A DNA stretch of 64,000 bases from Limnovirga soli. Lineage in GTDB: Bacteria > Bacteroidota > Bacteroidia > Chitinophagales > Chitinophagaceae. The stretch spans positions 124,001-188,000 of the forward strand of contig NZ_WHPF01000003.1 of the NCBI RefSeq assembly GCF_013106755.1. The letters are read 5' to 3'. Of this stretch, positions 57,201-63,656 are shown piece by piece. The notes below the pieces were generated by a model. It did no database searches. It had not been told where the DNA came from and was given only the letters and a program-made list of their open reading frames with translations. Numbering within the stretch: the first letter of the stretch is position 1; every line of letters starts with the position of its first letter. Position numbers and translations under genes: made by a program.

Positions 57201-57952
57201 ACGGATCTGTCATCTGTGGAAGGAACAACATAAACACTATTAATATTGGGGCCCGAGTTGGCAATAATCCCATAACCACCCCTAAAACCCTTTGAAGAAG
57301 CATCAATGGTAAAACCATTAAAATCCATACTGCCCGATACATCAAAGGCAATTACGCCACCCGCTTTACCATTAAAAGGTGGCGTGGAAATATTAGACGA
57401 TAGTACCAGATTAGAATATTGCGGCACCCGTATAATTTCAAATGTTTTTTTGCCCGATGTGGCCGTGGCCGATGCATTTACATAGCTGTAAACCGTACCC
57501 TTATTGGCACCCGCACCCTTAAAACTAAGGTTGCCGCCCGTAAGCGCAACGGAATTGGTAGCAATTACATATTCAAAATGACCACTATTACCCAGGCTGG
57601 TATAGCCGGTGCCCCCAAGTCCATCAGGGCCGCCGCTACTGCTATTGGCGCCATAAAAGGCACTGTTGGCCACATTAATGGCGGCATCCTGCATTTGAAT
57701 AATCAGCAGCATATCGCCGGCATTTATAGCCTGCGTGCCAAAATTATTTCCATGAATATCGTTGGGGGGTACCGCATCCAGTAAAACGGTTCTGGAGCCG
57801 GCTGCCAATGTAATATTACCCGAAGGCGGAAAATAGGTATTAATAGAACCCGAAATATTCTCCGGGCCATCAACACCCGGTGTGCCACATATCTGTGCTA
57901 TAACCTGGCCATATACCATGGCCATCACCAATAAAAGTGCAATTTTTTTCAC
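54251..57952 (-). CDS. Giant gliding-CTD surface protein (T9SS type B substrate)
   Basis: 1233 residues. A signal peptide (MKKIALLLVMAMVYGQVIAQ) precedes a beta-rich N-terminal part. A glycine-rich stretch with up to six Gly in a row covers about 270-500. Next come a DUF11-like domain (TVMYTVKAFNDIGGGNAGGV), Ig/PKD-type repeats (YAWNFGETGSAQNTS and AYAAAGNYTVTLTVTSG), and the gliding-associated C-terminal domain (IPNAFSPNKDGINDVWNIQY, VFNRYGQQVFYS, LPVGTYYYIIDTKKG, GYVTILR), the type IX sorting signal. Likely a secreted adhesin; a PorP/SprF partner exists at 20394-21407 or elsewhere. Confidence 0.92.
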   Translation of the reverse strand: MKKIALLLVMAMVYGQVIAQICGTPGVDGPENISGSINTYFPPSGNITLAAGSRTVLLDAVPPNDIHGNNFGTQAINAGDMLLIIQMQDAAINVANSAFYGANSSSGGPDGLGGTGYTSLGNSGHFEYVIATNSVALTGGNLSFKGAGANKGTVYSYVNASATATSGKKTFEIIRVPQYSNLVLSSNISTPPFNGKAGGVIAFDVSGSMDFNGFTIDASSKGFRGGYGIIANSGPNINSVYVVPSTDDRSVGKGEGIAGTPRYMWDGFNQVDNIDEGLPGGSYGKGAPANAGGGGNDHNAGGGGGGNGGAGGVGGDGTSTLGTGFGSFPNGGRPGAITYATGAPDITRLIMGGGGGGGDANNALTGVKGGVGGGIILLNVGSIKGSGTILANGGAGAPGQSGAQPDGAGGGGAGGTVFIKVSNPDASAVLTIEAKGGNGGNTVGDRNLNDEHGPGGGGGGGQIFYAIASGTVNSNISPGKAGRSNSGVGIPHNAADGKDGNVRPFVLADLPAYLQGGGSICYPELTTTLAEANPTANKFPGSTVMYTVKAFNDIGGGNAGGVQIELQIPAGLTMQSATVNYTGDAGGPATITNTGTAVRPLFGDFNISPGDTVIITMTLFVDCNITAGNYNSSAQALYLDPSRTFRDPRRRIAALVNAFVGTNTSYETGLAGPVPGANYDGNAPTAVTENIIIKPLVAIGNNTISLSAAPSSFCASGDPALIIGATPTGGGEAYAYQWQSSTDNVNFTDMATMAAKDFDPPLLTDSVYYRRIVSSLTCTPATTSNVLAFIINHAPVVDFLTPGICLQDGAALFTNTTTIDDGSDASLLYAWNFGETGSAQNTSVLKNPSHAYAAAGNYTVTLTVTSGACVITNTKPFTVNGSIPVADFSITSGSTLCSNQPVAFVDKASVDFGEITKIEWYYDFGNNPTLVQTDNAPGKRNAAATIYNYNYPVFYTPATTDISVRMVVYSGITCVNETTIPITLKAVPEAAFSALPAVCDNISPFQITQGSEIHGLLAGTGNYSGTGINGAGIFSPANAGPGVQTLSYTYTANNGCADTATQTITVYASPTVVGGSVELLEGGQVQLPATYSGSNLTYVWTPATALDHTDIANPMASPVKDIVYSIKVSSVEGCIANGTVVVKVFQNPKIPNAFSPNKDGINDVWNIQYLNTYTDATIAVFNRYGQQVFYSVGYNTPWNGQYKGSDLPVGTYYYIIDTKKGHTPFSGYVTILR

Positions 57953-58062
57953 TTTTTAAAACTATGCGATAAAAGCAAGCTGTACAATAGTTTTTTTTAA
58001 ATGGGCAGTAATAAAAGGGTAAAAATGTATTGACCCGTCTATCACCATGCTATGGAGCTTTA

Positions 58063-58082
58063 CTTGCGTCGCACACTTGTAC
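58063..58082 (+). repeat. Interspersed type I core repeat (rightmost)
   Basis: CTTGCGTCGCACACTTGTAC preceded by GAGCTTTA, followed 20 bp later by ATGCAGC. No copy occurs in the remaining 5.9 kb. Confidence 0.88.
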
Positions 58083-58198
58083 AGGCAGATGCTCTATGCA
58101 GCTTTTAAATCATATTGTCCTGTTTATAGCGTTAGCAGTATAAAACCTGGGTGAGTGCCTTCTTTTGCAATTTAGCCATCAGGCATAAGCCAGCTTTA

Positions 58199-59749
58199 TT
58201 ATCTTGCTGTACCTGTTACAACTGTTTTTTTAGTGCCATAATCAAAACTGTTTTCTATGCTAATGTTTACGGTATTATTGGTAAACTGGCAGGTAAATTT
58301 TTCTGTATGCGGACTTTCAATATATCTCAGTGTAAGTGCCAACGTGTTATCATCCTGCCAGGTATAGGCGCCATCAATTTGAAGCGGAGGCAAACCCACA
58401 AAACTACCCTTGGCACCACCCACCAGCGAAGGGCCGCGTTTGGTAGTGCTTGCTGCCTGCCAGCTGCCGGCACCAAAATCTATATGATAGGTCATGGTAT
58501 CTGTTTGCAGGGTAAGCGTACAATTGTTGTTTTTAAAATTAAATGATACGGCCTCAATTCTTCTGTTATTGGGTGCCATCCTAAAGGTTTTGCCATCCAG
58601 TGTATTTTCTATAGCTGCACTGGTTTTGGCAGGCAGGGGCAGGGCCAGCGCAGCAAGCTTTTGCTGCAGGGCTTTGGCACTTGTTTTATTGGCGGGCAAT
58701 TTGCCATCGTGCATGCCGGGTAACAGGTATTGCCAAACCAAATTAATCTCCTCCTGCATATCGGGGGTTTCGGCGGTAATGGCCAGTACGGCATCCTCAT
58801 CCGGCATTACAATAATGTATTGACCAAATGCGCCATCACCCCGGTAAGCATTGTGGCGGCAACGCCACATTTGGTAGCAGTAGCCCTGTTCCCAATCGCT
58901 GGAATCCCTTTTGGCCCGCGAATAATCGGGGTGCTGAATAATTTTTAGGGTGGATGCTTCTTCTACCCAGGCGGCCGGTAATACCTGTTTGCCATTCCAT
59001 ACCCCTTTTTGTAAAAACAGCTGACCAAACTTTGCCATATCTGCTGTTTTTATTCTTAATCCCCAGCCACCGGTATTTATGCCTTTGGGGTCCATTTCCC
59101 AATCGGCTCCGGTAATACCCAATGGTTCAAATAAGCGGGGTTGCAGGTAGTCTATCACTTTTTGTCCGGTGATTTTTTGTATAATGGCAGACAGCATATA
59201 GGTGCCCAATGAATTATATAAAAAAGTAGAACCTGGTTGATGTACTATGGGCAAGGCAAGAAAAGACTTCACCCAATTGCTGTCTGTGCTGGCTACGGCA
59301 AAAGTGGGGTCGGGTTCCTGGCCATCGCTCATAGTTAATACATCTTTAACGGTAAGGCTGGCTAAATAAGCACTAATGGTATCGGGCAGGTCATCGGGGA
59401 AAATAGATATGAGTTTGTCGTTTACGGTAAGCCTGTTTTCGCTCACGGCAAAACCAATGGCGGTGGCTGTAAAACTTTTACTGCAGGAATACATGGTATG
59501 TTTAAGATCGGGGCCATAGGGGTTCCACCAACCCTGAGCAACTATATTGCCATGGCGCAACAGCATAAAACTGTGGAATTCTGTTTTGCTTTTGGCAGCA
59601 GCATCCAGAAAATTAATAATAGCGGTGGATGATACACCTTGCGCCTCAGGTGTGCTGATGGTAAATGTATTGTTTTTTTGCGCACCTGCCTGTATGAATA
59701 CAACAGTAAAAAACAAGGTTGATAAGAGCAGATTTTTTTTAAAGCACAT
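58199..59749 (-). CDS. Secreted serine hydrolase of the beta-lactamase/class C family
   Basis: 516 residues with a signal peptide (LLLSTLFFTVVFIQAGAQ). The nucleophile motif S-x-x-K is SCSK near 90 (MYSCSKSFTATAIGFAV), and Y-x-N-type FLYNSLGTYML follows near 180. The C-terminal third is a separate beta-rich domain (KTFRMAPNNRRIEAVSFNFK, GLPPLQIDGAYTWQDDNTLA) seen in esterase-like members. Probably an esterase or D-peptide hydrolase rather than an antibiotic-resistance enzyme. Confidence 0.88.
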   Translation of the reverse strand: MCFKKNLLLSTLFFTVVFIQAGAQKNNTFTISTPEAQGVSSTAIINFLDAAAKSKTEFHSFMLLRHGNIVAQGWWNPYGPDLKHTMYSCSKSFTATAIGFAVSENRLTVNDKLISIFPDDLPDTISAYLASLTVKDVLTMSDGQEPDPTFAVASTDSNWVKSFLALPIVHQPGSTFLYNSLGTYMLSAIIQKITGQKVIDYLQPRLFEPLGITGADWEMDPKGINTGGWGLRIKTADMAKFGQLFLQKGVWNGKQVLPAAWVEEASTLKIIQHPDYSRAKRDSSDWEQGYCYQMWRCRHNAYRGDGAFGQYIIVMPDEDAVLAITAETPDMQEEINLVWQYLLPGMHDGKLPANKTSAKALQQKLAALALPLPAKTSAAIENTLDGKTFRMAPNNRRIEAVSFNFKNNNCTLTLQTDTMTYHIDFGAGSWQAASTTKRGPSLVGGAKGSFVGLPPLQIDGAYTWQDDNTLALTLRYIESPHTEKFTCQFTNNTVNISIENSFDYGTKKTVVTGTAR

Positions 59750-59905
59750 GATGGCTATATTGAATTGGTATGGGAAATATTTTGAAGCCTAAATATACCA
59801 ATTAGATAGATTGCTTTACCGGATACCGGATATTGCTTCTATTGTAAAAACTGAAGTGCAATATTTACCAGTCGTATGCCTCTTGCAAGGGCCGATGCAG
59901 AATTC

Positions 59906-59923
59906 CATCAGCAAGGACTGATG
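59906..59923. other. Small hairpin
   Basis: CATCAG-CAAGGA-CTGATG, then CTGGGGTTTTTG on the plus strand. The remainder of 59750-59983 shows no gene. Confidence 0.35.
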
Positions 59924-59983
59924 CTGGGGTTTTTGTTGTACTTGAAGAACGTTATTCCTCAGACCCAATCGCTACAATGCACT

Positions 59984-60542
59984 GTTGTGCGAAGTACTAT
60001 CTCGCTATAATTGAGTAAGTGCTATCAAACCGTTTGAGTTTTTCACTGCTTATTTTTCTTGCTAAGGAGTCCATCCATAAATCGCTAATATCCATAATAA
60101 AAGAGGTGACAACAATTCGCTTTTTAAATTTATCAGTAAAACAGAAATATTGATAAAATGACCACGGTAGTTTAGTTGCCAATTCATTTGTATGCAATTC
60201 GATTGTTTCAATATCATTTATGTTTAACTCTATAATTAAGTTTGTAGCAGTATCAACGAGTTTTATAGTATTATATGTAATTACGAATTCTTTGTTAATT
60301 GAAAATCTTCGATAGTTATAATAAAGACGAATTCCGGGTACTGTCACAATACCAAAAAATACGTTTGCAATAATTAGGAAAATGATATTTTCATTATTTA
60401 GCACCAGCCTTGGTATCAGGGTGAATTCCATAAAGATGGGTAATATTGGAAAAAGCCAAATCAAATAAGACTGCCTGAACATCCTGCGTTTTTGAAATTT
60501 GTATACATGTTCTTGCATAAAACGAAAAGTATTGCGCACAAC
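59984..60542 (-). mobile_element. Putative gene cassette 1 with private terminal inverted repeats
   Basis: GTTGTGCGAAGTAC (59984-59997) and GTATTGCGCACAAC (60529-60542) are inverted copies, 12 of 14 matched. They enclose exactly one gene and do not match the ends of the neighbouring cassettes. Confidence 0.6.
59997..60518 (-). CDS. Small two-pass membrane protein, unknown
   Basis: 173 residues from the ATG at 60518 (MQEHVYKFQKRRMFRQSYLI). A GTG further upstream lies inside the terminal repeat and is less likely the start. Two hydrophobic segments at about 17-38 and 45-66 are followed by a beta-rich cytoplasmic part (FSINKEFVITYNTIKLVDTA, LIIELNINDIETIELH, IVVTSFIMDI), which recalls a bacterial PH-like domain. 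Not recognised further. AT-rich codon use unlike the left neighbours; cassette-borne. Confidence 0.7.
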   Translation of the reverse strand: MQEHVYKFQKRRMFRQSYLIWLFPILPIFMEFTLIPRLVLNNENIIFLIIANVFFGIVTVPGIRLYYNYRRFSINKEFVITYNTIKLVDTATNLIIELNINDIETIELHTNELATKLPWSFYQYFCFTDKFKKRIVVTSFIMDISDLWMDSLARKISSEKLKRFDSTYSIIAR

Positions 60543-60778
60543 TCAAAAATAGACGAACTAAATCCCCTTTCCAAAAAAAAATGCGTTATTGATAACCAAT
60601 GCTTTTATAGTGCGTTTTTTAAAATAGATGGTGCGTCTATTTTTTTTACCATTTAATATTCCCCTTCTTCCAACAGGCATCAAAGGGGCTTATACTATTT
60701 GCCAATGGTGGTTTAGGATGATATAAGTACCCAACGCTGCAATGGCTTGGGTGCATACTTGGGGCAGAGTGGGAATTT
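60540..60778. repeat. Cassette-separating repeat, copy A
   Basis: First of three ~237-bp direct copies. Begins AACTCAAAAATAGACGAAC and contains GCGTTATTGATAACC, the hairpin AAAATAGA-TGGTGCG-TCTATTTT, GGGGCTTATACTATTT, and the hairpin ACCCAA-CGCTGCAATGGC-TTGGGT. Confidence 0.85.
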
Positions 60779-60810
60779 ATTCTTCTGCCGGCATTGCAAA
60801 AACCCTGTAT

Positions 60811-61441
60811 GTTAGCGGTAGGCATTCTCATTTGTTGTCTGGTAAATTCGTATAATCAAGACCTATTGGGCTTTTATAAATACAAGCATTTACTGTCTGT
60901 CCTATCGAAACTGTCTGCCAATAATTTTGTCTGCAAAGAAGTCGCTTATTTTCGCCTTCTACGTTTAATATTAAGATATTTAATTCGGGTTGTCTGAAAC
61001 CTCCTTTATGAAACTCTTTGTCTATAACAGAGAATGTGTCGCATTTATATAAAGTCGATATTGTCGAATTAAAATGATGTCCAAGTAAAATAAATCCTCC
61101 AATAAAGCCAACAGAAAACATAATTGTCAGATTAGAATAGTTGTTCAACATTTTAGGATTCAAGATAACGTATGGTTTAATTTTTTTCGCTACCATTATA
61201 CCTATAACGAGTCCCAATGTCCCAAAAGCAAAGACAAATAAGTAAGGACTATCGTAATTTTTGAAATTGTCAAATCCTATAATAGTTGCAAACATCCCAC
61301 CAAAAAGAAAAACAAATAGTCCTGTAATTACAATTATCTGCTTAAGAATTGAAGGTTTTTTAGAGTTATATTTCATCTGTTTGCTCAAATTTATTTTATG
61401 CGAATTGTCATTTCGTTTCAGTCTTTATGCTTATCGCTAAC
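60811..61441 (-). mobile_element. Putative gene cassette 2 with private terminal inverted repeats
   Basis: GTTAGCGGTAGGCAT (60811-60825) and ATGCTTATCGCTAAC (61427-61441) are inverted copies, 13 of 15 matched, enclosing one gene. The strand-internal text beyond AAC is ATACAGGG. Confidence 0.62.
60828..61376 (-). CDS. Three-pass membrane protein, unknown
   Basis: 182 residues from the ATG at 61376 (MKYNSKKPSILKQIIVITG); a TTG upstream is in frame but less likely. Hydrophobic segments at about 12-34, 44-62 and 82-100. The outward-facing C-terminal half contains two Cys (LYKCDTFSVIDKEFHKG, KRLLCRQNYWQTVSIGQTV). No family recognised. Cassette-borne. Confidence 0.7.
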   Translation of the reverse strand: MKYNSKKPSILKQIIVITGLFVFLFGGMFATIIGFDNFKNYDSPYLFVFAFGTLGLVIGIMVAKKIKPYVILNPKMLNNYSNLTIMFSVGFIGGFILLGHHFNSTISTLYKCDTFSVIDKEFHKGGFRQPELNILILNVEGENKRLLCRQNYWQTVSIGQTVNACIYKSPIGLDYTNLPDNK

Positions 61442-61666
61442 TCAAAAATAGACGAACTAAATAGCCTTACCAAAAAAATGCATTATTGATAACCAATGCT
61501 TTTATGGTGTGTTTTTTAAAATGGATGGTGCGGCTATTTTTTTACCGTTTAATATTCCAATTCTTCTAAAAGGCATCAAATGGGCTTATACTATTTACAA
61601 ATGGTGGTTTAGGATGGTACAAGAACCCAATGCTGCTAAGGATTGGCTGTTTACTTGCGGCAGCAG
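61439..61666. repeat. Cassette-separating repeat, copy B
   Basis: Second copy. Same start AACTCAAAAATAGACGAAC; the inner stem changes to CCAAT-GCTGCTAAGG-ATTGG but can still pair. The right end is more diverged than in A and C. Confidence 0.82.
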
Positions 61667-61727
61667 TAGTTTTGATAATTTTAATACTTAGACCAGAGAT
61701 GCCAGCATTATGTTCTAAATACTTCCG

Positions 61728-62267
61728 CTATCGAGGGGGCTTTAACATCCAAGATTTCAAAATTGAATCAGCTTCTTTTATGGTTATATTTATTGTGGAA
61801 GGTGAATAAATTTTCTTTGATTTTCGAGAGGGTTTAACGTAATAACAGTACCACCCTTTTACTATCTCATCTCCTTCATGTTGTGGGATAAAATAGTATT
61901 TAATACTTAAAGATTCTCTTTCATCGCCATCAATCGTAGTAAACTCTTTTCCGCTGTAATACAAGTCTTCTTCTGAAATTAATTCACTTCTATTATAGCT
62001 AATTGATTTTGAGAAAAAAAATGGTTCTTTTTTACTAAAAAATAGATCACCCTTTGGATTTTGCCAAATTGTATAATTACTACCAACAGAAGAAGGTTTC
62101 CAATTGCCAGGTAAAATTTCTAACCCCATTTTTATTCTAAATTCATTGTTTTCTACTCCAAATTTTTCTTTTGGATAGAAACAACCTCCAAAAAGGTATG
62201 CTAAAAGTAAAAAATTAAACAAGGCTTTAATTTTTTTGAAATAATTACAAATTCTCTCCATGTCCAT
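61728..62267 (-). CDS. Small lipoprotein, unknown
   Basis: 179 residues. A lipoprotein signal, FLLLAYLFGGC, puts Cys near residue 28 after a basic start (MDMERICNYFKKIKALFN). The mature part is beta-rich and charged (FRIKMGLEILPGNWKPSSVG, YYFIPQHEGDEIVKGWYCYY). Not recognised. Downstream of its stop the text AGAACATAATGCTGGC resembles the AACATA junctions of cassettes 2 and 3, but no matching inverted end was found upstream. Confidence 0.7.
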   Translation of the reverse strand: MDMERICNYFKKIKALFNFLLLAYLFGGCFYPKEKFGVENNEFRIKMGLEILPGNWKPSSVGSNYTIWQNPKGDLFFSKKEPFFFSKSISYNRSELISEEDLYYSGKEFTTIDGDERESLSIKYYFIPQHEGDEIVKGWYCYYVKPSRKSKKIYSPSTINITIKEADSILKSWMLKPPR

Positions 62268-62660
62268 TTTTCTTTTAAATTATCCCTGTTGTTTCATATC
62301 TTTTGAAGGATAACCTGCGATTAAAGTTAAAAGCCTTTCTGCGAAAGGAGTTAATGGTAAAAAAAATTAATGGAAACCACTGGTATTAACTATTTTCTTC
62401 GCATCCTTCTCTGAAGAGTCTCCTCAAGCACTTTACATAGCGGGAACTCTGCGTTTTTAGCCTTAATTTCTAAAATAATCATTTATTAGTTGTTAACTGA
62501 CTACCATTAAAATTCTTATAACTAATTGCCAGGCAGGTGTCATATAATACTTTGCTATTAATTACCGGAAAGAAAAATCAACATCGAGCCGCAGAGTCCC
62601 TGCCACATGCAAAGCTAATCTTTGGAGATTCTGGGCAGAAGTTTTAATTACAAACCTTAT
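62268..62660. other. Non-coding spacer with inverted arms
   Basis: About 390 bp, no gene. It is not a copy of repeats A-C. GCGGGAACTCTGCG (62440-62453) and CGCAGAGTCCCTGC (62590-62603) are inverted, 12 of 14. A short hairpin CCTTTC-TGC-GAAAGG lies at 62333-62347. Confidence 0.5.
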
Positions 62661-63422
62661 GTTGGTGGAAGGGCTTCTTCGTGGTCAGTCTTCCCAATTA
62701 GAAATGTCAATGTCTATTCGTTGAGTTTTAAAGTCGTCAAAGTCTTTGTAAAAATCTGTTCTTGGATAATTTTTATATTCTTTTTTACTAGACCAAGTTA
62801 AATGAATAACAGCAAAACCATTGTCTGAATTTTGATTATTTGTTACAAAAAAGACATCGTCATTTCTTTCGTCTTTACACAAAGCAGAGCAATCAAAGTC
62901 AAGTAAAATATGATTGTTTGGTTTGCCTTTAAAAAAGTCAAGAAAAGATTTTTCAACTTTCACTCCTAATTCTTTTTTAAGTTCATTCTCAAGTGCAATT
63001 TTCTCGCTAATTGAAATGAAATACCAAGGTTTACCAACTAATTCTTTTGGTTTGTCTAATTTAAAAAAGTCATCAATAACGTGTCTGTATAGTCCAGCTA
63101 TGTCAATACGTTTTGGCTCATCTTTTAAATCTTCGATGTCGTCAATAGTGTATCCACCGATTGGATATAAAAAATATCCATTTTCAAGTTGCACATTAAG
63201 ACGTAACGAATCCCATTCTTGAAAATTCGGTTTATTTGTCGCCCAAAATCTCCAAACTATCTTTTGTACTTTGTCAAAGTAATTTTGGTTTGGGGTAAAC
63301 TCTCCATATACACAACCCATACTTTCGTCACCTAATTTCAGGACGGTTGTTCCAATTAAAATTTCGTTAGAATATACGTCTGCTCTCATTATTAGAGTGT
63401 GTCATTTAGCCTTGCCACCAAC
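62661..63422 (-). mobile_element. Putative gene cassette 3 with private terminal inverted repeats
   Basis: GTTGGTGGAAGGGCT (62661-62675) and AGCCTTGCCACCAAC (63408-63422) are inverted copies, 13 of 15 matched, enclosing one gene. Confidence 0.62.
62685..63389 (-). CDS. Soluble protein of unknown function
   Basis: 234 residues, no signal peptide or membrane segment, ATG at 63389 (MRADVYSNEILIGTTVLKLG). Mixed alpha/beta, many aromatics (KIVWRFWATNKPNFQEWDSL, GKPWYFISISEKIALENEL) and an acidic C-terminus (DFKTQRIDIDISNWED). The composition resembles small cytoplasmic immunity-type proteins of polymorphic-toxin regions, but that is impression only. Cassette-borne. Confidence 0.72.
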   Translation of the reverse strand: MRADVYSNEILIGTTVLKLGDESMGCVYGEFTPNQNYFDKVQKIVWRFWATNKPNFQEWDSLRLNVQLENGYFLYPIGGYTIDDIEDLKDEPKRIDIAGLYRHVIDDFFKLDKPKELVGKPWYFISISEKIALENELKKELGVKVEKSFLDFFKGKPNNHILLDFDCSALCKDERNDDVFFVTNNQNSDNGFAVIHLTWSSKKEYKNYPRTDFYKDFDDFKTQRIDIDISNWED

Positions 63423-63656
63423 TCAAAAATAGACGAACTAAATAGCCTTTCCAAAAAAATGCGTTATTGATAACCTATGATTAAATAGTGCGTTTTTTAA
63501 GATAGATGGTGCGTTTATTTTTTTTGCCGTTAAATATTCCGCTTTTTCCAAAAGGTATCAAAGGGGCTTATATTATTTACCAATGTATTTTATGATGGTA
63601 CAAGTATCCAACACAGCAATGGCTTGGGTTCATACTTTGGCTAGAATGGGAGCTTT
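63420..63656. repeat. Cassette-separating repeat, copy C
   Basis: Third copy, starting AACTCAAAAATAGACGAAC and running into the stop codon of the gene to its right. Closely similar to copy A over the full length by eye. Confidence 0.85.

Noticed and set aside
56631-57233. Proline-rich plus-strand reading frames
   Set aside because: They are the mirror of the poly-glycine part of the minus-strand gliding-CTD gene (GGN codons read backwards as NCC) and have no start context of their own.
3609-58082. CRISPR array
   Set aside because: The 20-bp cores are spread over 54 kb in both orientations with no regular spacing, no spacer-sized gaps and no cas genes.
3609-58082. DNA uptake sequence
   Set aside because: Density would fit, but no copy was seen inside a gene, and conservation extends over a ~75-bp unit, which is not expected of short uptake words. 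Kept only as an alternative.
59750-59983. Fourth ~237-bp repeat to the left of cassette 1
   Set aside because: The text shows none of the shared blocks (AACTCAAAAATAG, TGGTGCG, GGGGCTTATA). It appears to be the array edge.
60540-63656. Canonical integron attC sites
   Set aside because: The separators are two to four times too long, the ends do not obey GTTRRRY, and L'/L'' complements inside the repeat were not found. Only 'integron-like' is claimed.
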